Of a stretch of DNA of 64,000 nt, positions 63,485 to 64,000 are shown piece by piece (position 1 is the first letter of the stretch; each line of letters begins with the position of its first letter). The stretch lies in NCBI GenBank assembly GCA_965275905.1, contig CBDHYJ010000034.1, positions 7,010-71,009 on the forward strand. The letters run 5' to 3'. The notes below the pieces were generated by a model. It was not told the DNA's origin. It was given only the letters and a program-made list of their open reading frames with translations, and made no database searches. The position numbers were made by a program, and so were the translations under genes. This DNA comes from CBDAQD01 sp965275905. GTDB lineage: Bacteria; Pseudomonadota; Alphaproteobacteria; Rhizobiales; JAJFHC01.

Positions 63485-63548
63485 TGCCGGGACATCCCCT
63501 GCCGGCTGACACCTGATCGGGGCCTGTGGCCCCCACGGAGTACATCTG

Positions 63549-64000
63549 ATGACGGATTGTTACATCTACGATCATGTCCGCACCCCGCGCGGGCGCGGCA
63601 AACCTGACGGAAGCCTCCACGAAGTGACGGCTCTCGAACTGGCAACCCAGACTCTGACGGCGCTCAGGGATCGCAATAGCCTCGACACCGCAATGATTGA
63701 CGATGTCGTGCTCGGATGCGTCGACCCGGTTGGTGAGGCCGGCGGCGACATCGCGCGCGCTGCGGCCATCAATGCGGGCTTCGACGAGAAGGTCGCGGGT
63801 GTGCAGATCAACCGCTTTTGCGCTTCCGGTCTTGACGCGCTCAATTTCGCGGCCGCCGAGGTGATGTCGGGCCAGCACGACATGACAATCGGCGGCGGTG
63901 TCGAGTCCATGAGCCGTGTCGGCCTCGGCGCATCCGGCGGAGCCTGGCCGATCGACCCGAGGCTTGCGGTCAAGTCCTACTACACCCCGCAGGGCATCAG
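63549..64000 (+). CDS. Acetyl-CoA C-acetyltransferase (thiolase), 3' truncated by window end
   Basis: The N-terminal 150 residues of a thiolase, cut at the window end. It begins at ATG 63549 with YIYDHVRTPRGRGKPDGSL. The active-site cysteine lies in VQINRFCASGLDALNFAA, and GGGVESMSRV follows. Frame is open to base 64000. As the last visible gene of the operon it would cleave 3-ketoacyl-CoA to acetyl-CoA, completing beta-oxidation; a 3-hydroxyacyl-CoA dehydrogenase may follow outside the window. Confidence 0.95.
   Translation, partial: MTDCYIYDHVRTPRGRGKPDGSLHEVTALELATQTLTALRDRNSLDTAMIDDVVLGCVDPVGEAGGDIARAAAINAGFDEKVAGVQINRFCASGLDALNFAAAEVMSGQHDMTIGGGVESMSRVGLGASGGAWPIDPRLAVKSYYTPQGI

Noticed and set aside
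1..64000. CRISPR arrays, insertion sequences, prophage or toxin-antitoxin modules
   Set aside because: No regularly spaced repeats, transposase, integrase or phage structural genes were seen anywhere in the window.

Overview
The window is a GC-rich, gene-dense piece of an alphaproteobacterial chromosome. The class assignment rests on a GcrA cell-cycle regulator, a PodJ-type polar protein, a class I lysyl-tRNA synthetase, the argD-argF-hslO cluster and a pst-phoU-phoB operon. The order is probably Hyphomicrobiales (Rhizobiales), but that is inference from gene order. I see no phage, insertion sequence, integrase or CRISPR array. It looks like core chromosome with several accessory catabolic and transport modules.

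Layout. 1-5846 (+): phosphate uptake and control (pstS end, pstC, pstA, pstB, phoU, phoB). 6015-6527 (-): gcrA, with four GANTC sites upstream. 6910-10507 (-): a tightly overlapped operon of a class I methyltransferase, an MmgE/PrpD protein and an MttB-family methyltransferase. 10694-12489 (-): an exported acetamidase/formamidase homologue with a small exported partner. 12706-16100 (+): argD (behind a promoter and a terminator-like leader), argF, hslO; argE converges from 17279. 17589-22037 (+): an RND efflux pair whose permease reading frame is broken exactly between its two repeated halves. 22048-23923 (-): trkH and apaG. 24106-31843: a two-domain dCTP deaminase, a radical SAM protein, tRNA-Gly(CCC), a small response regulator divergent from a periplasmic binding protein, a fatty acid hydroxylase, an alpha/beta hydrolase, a LOG-family protein and a divergent DUF2000/AraC pair. 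31885-36659 (-): a TAXI-type TRAP transporter, a dienelactone-hydrolase-like protein, DUF3291 and TerB-like proteins. 36791-39715 (-): a DinG/XPD-type helicase. 39799-43179 (+): lysS, DUF952, pyrD, arsC. 43225-43336: a palindromic repeat element. 43353-49399: MATE exporter, histone-deacetylase-like hydrolase, divergent LysE/AraC pair, two small membrane proteins and a sulfatase. 49510-52774 (+): Lhr-type helicase and PdeM without the usual ligase. 52778-55013 (-): DUF3429, TIGR02186 and TSUP proteins. 55183-59007 (-): the podJ-like gene. 59346-64000 (+): a MerR-controlled acyl-CoA oxidation operon (two acyl-CoA dehydrogenases, a GST and a thiolase cut by the window end).

How the parts fit. 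The pst/pho genes form one phosphate sensing and uptake unit. argD, argF and argE serve ornithine/arginine synthesis. GcrA and PodJ belong to the asymmetric cell cycle. The MerR gene has a perfect 18-bp palindrome overlapping its likely promoter and probably controls the oxidation genes behind it. The most unusual items are the methyltransferase/MmgE-PrpD/MttB-like operon, the exported amidase pair, the argD leader and the split RND permease. I found no clearly new defence or mobile system. All functions are read from sequence motifs by eye; no database search was run.
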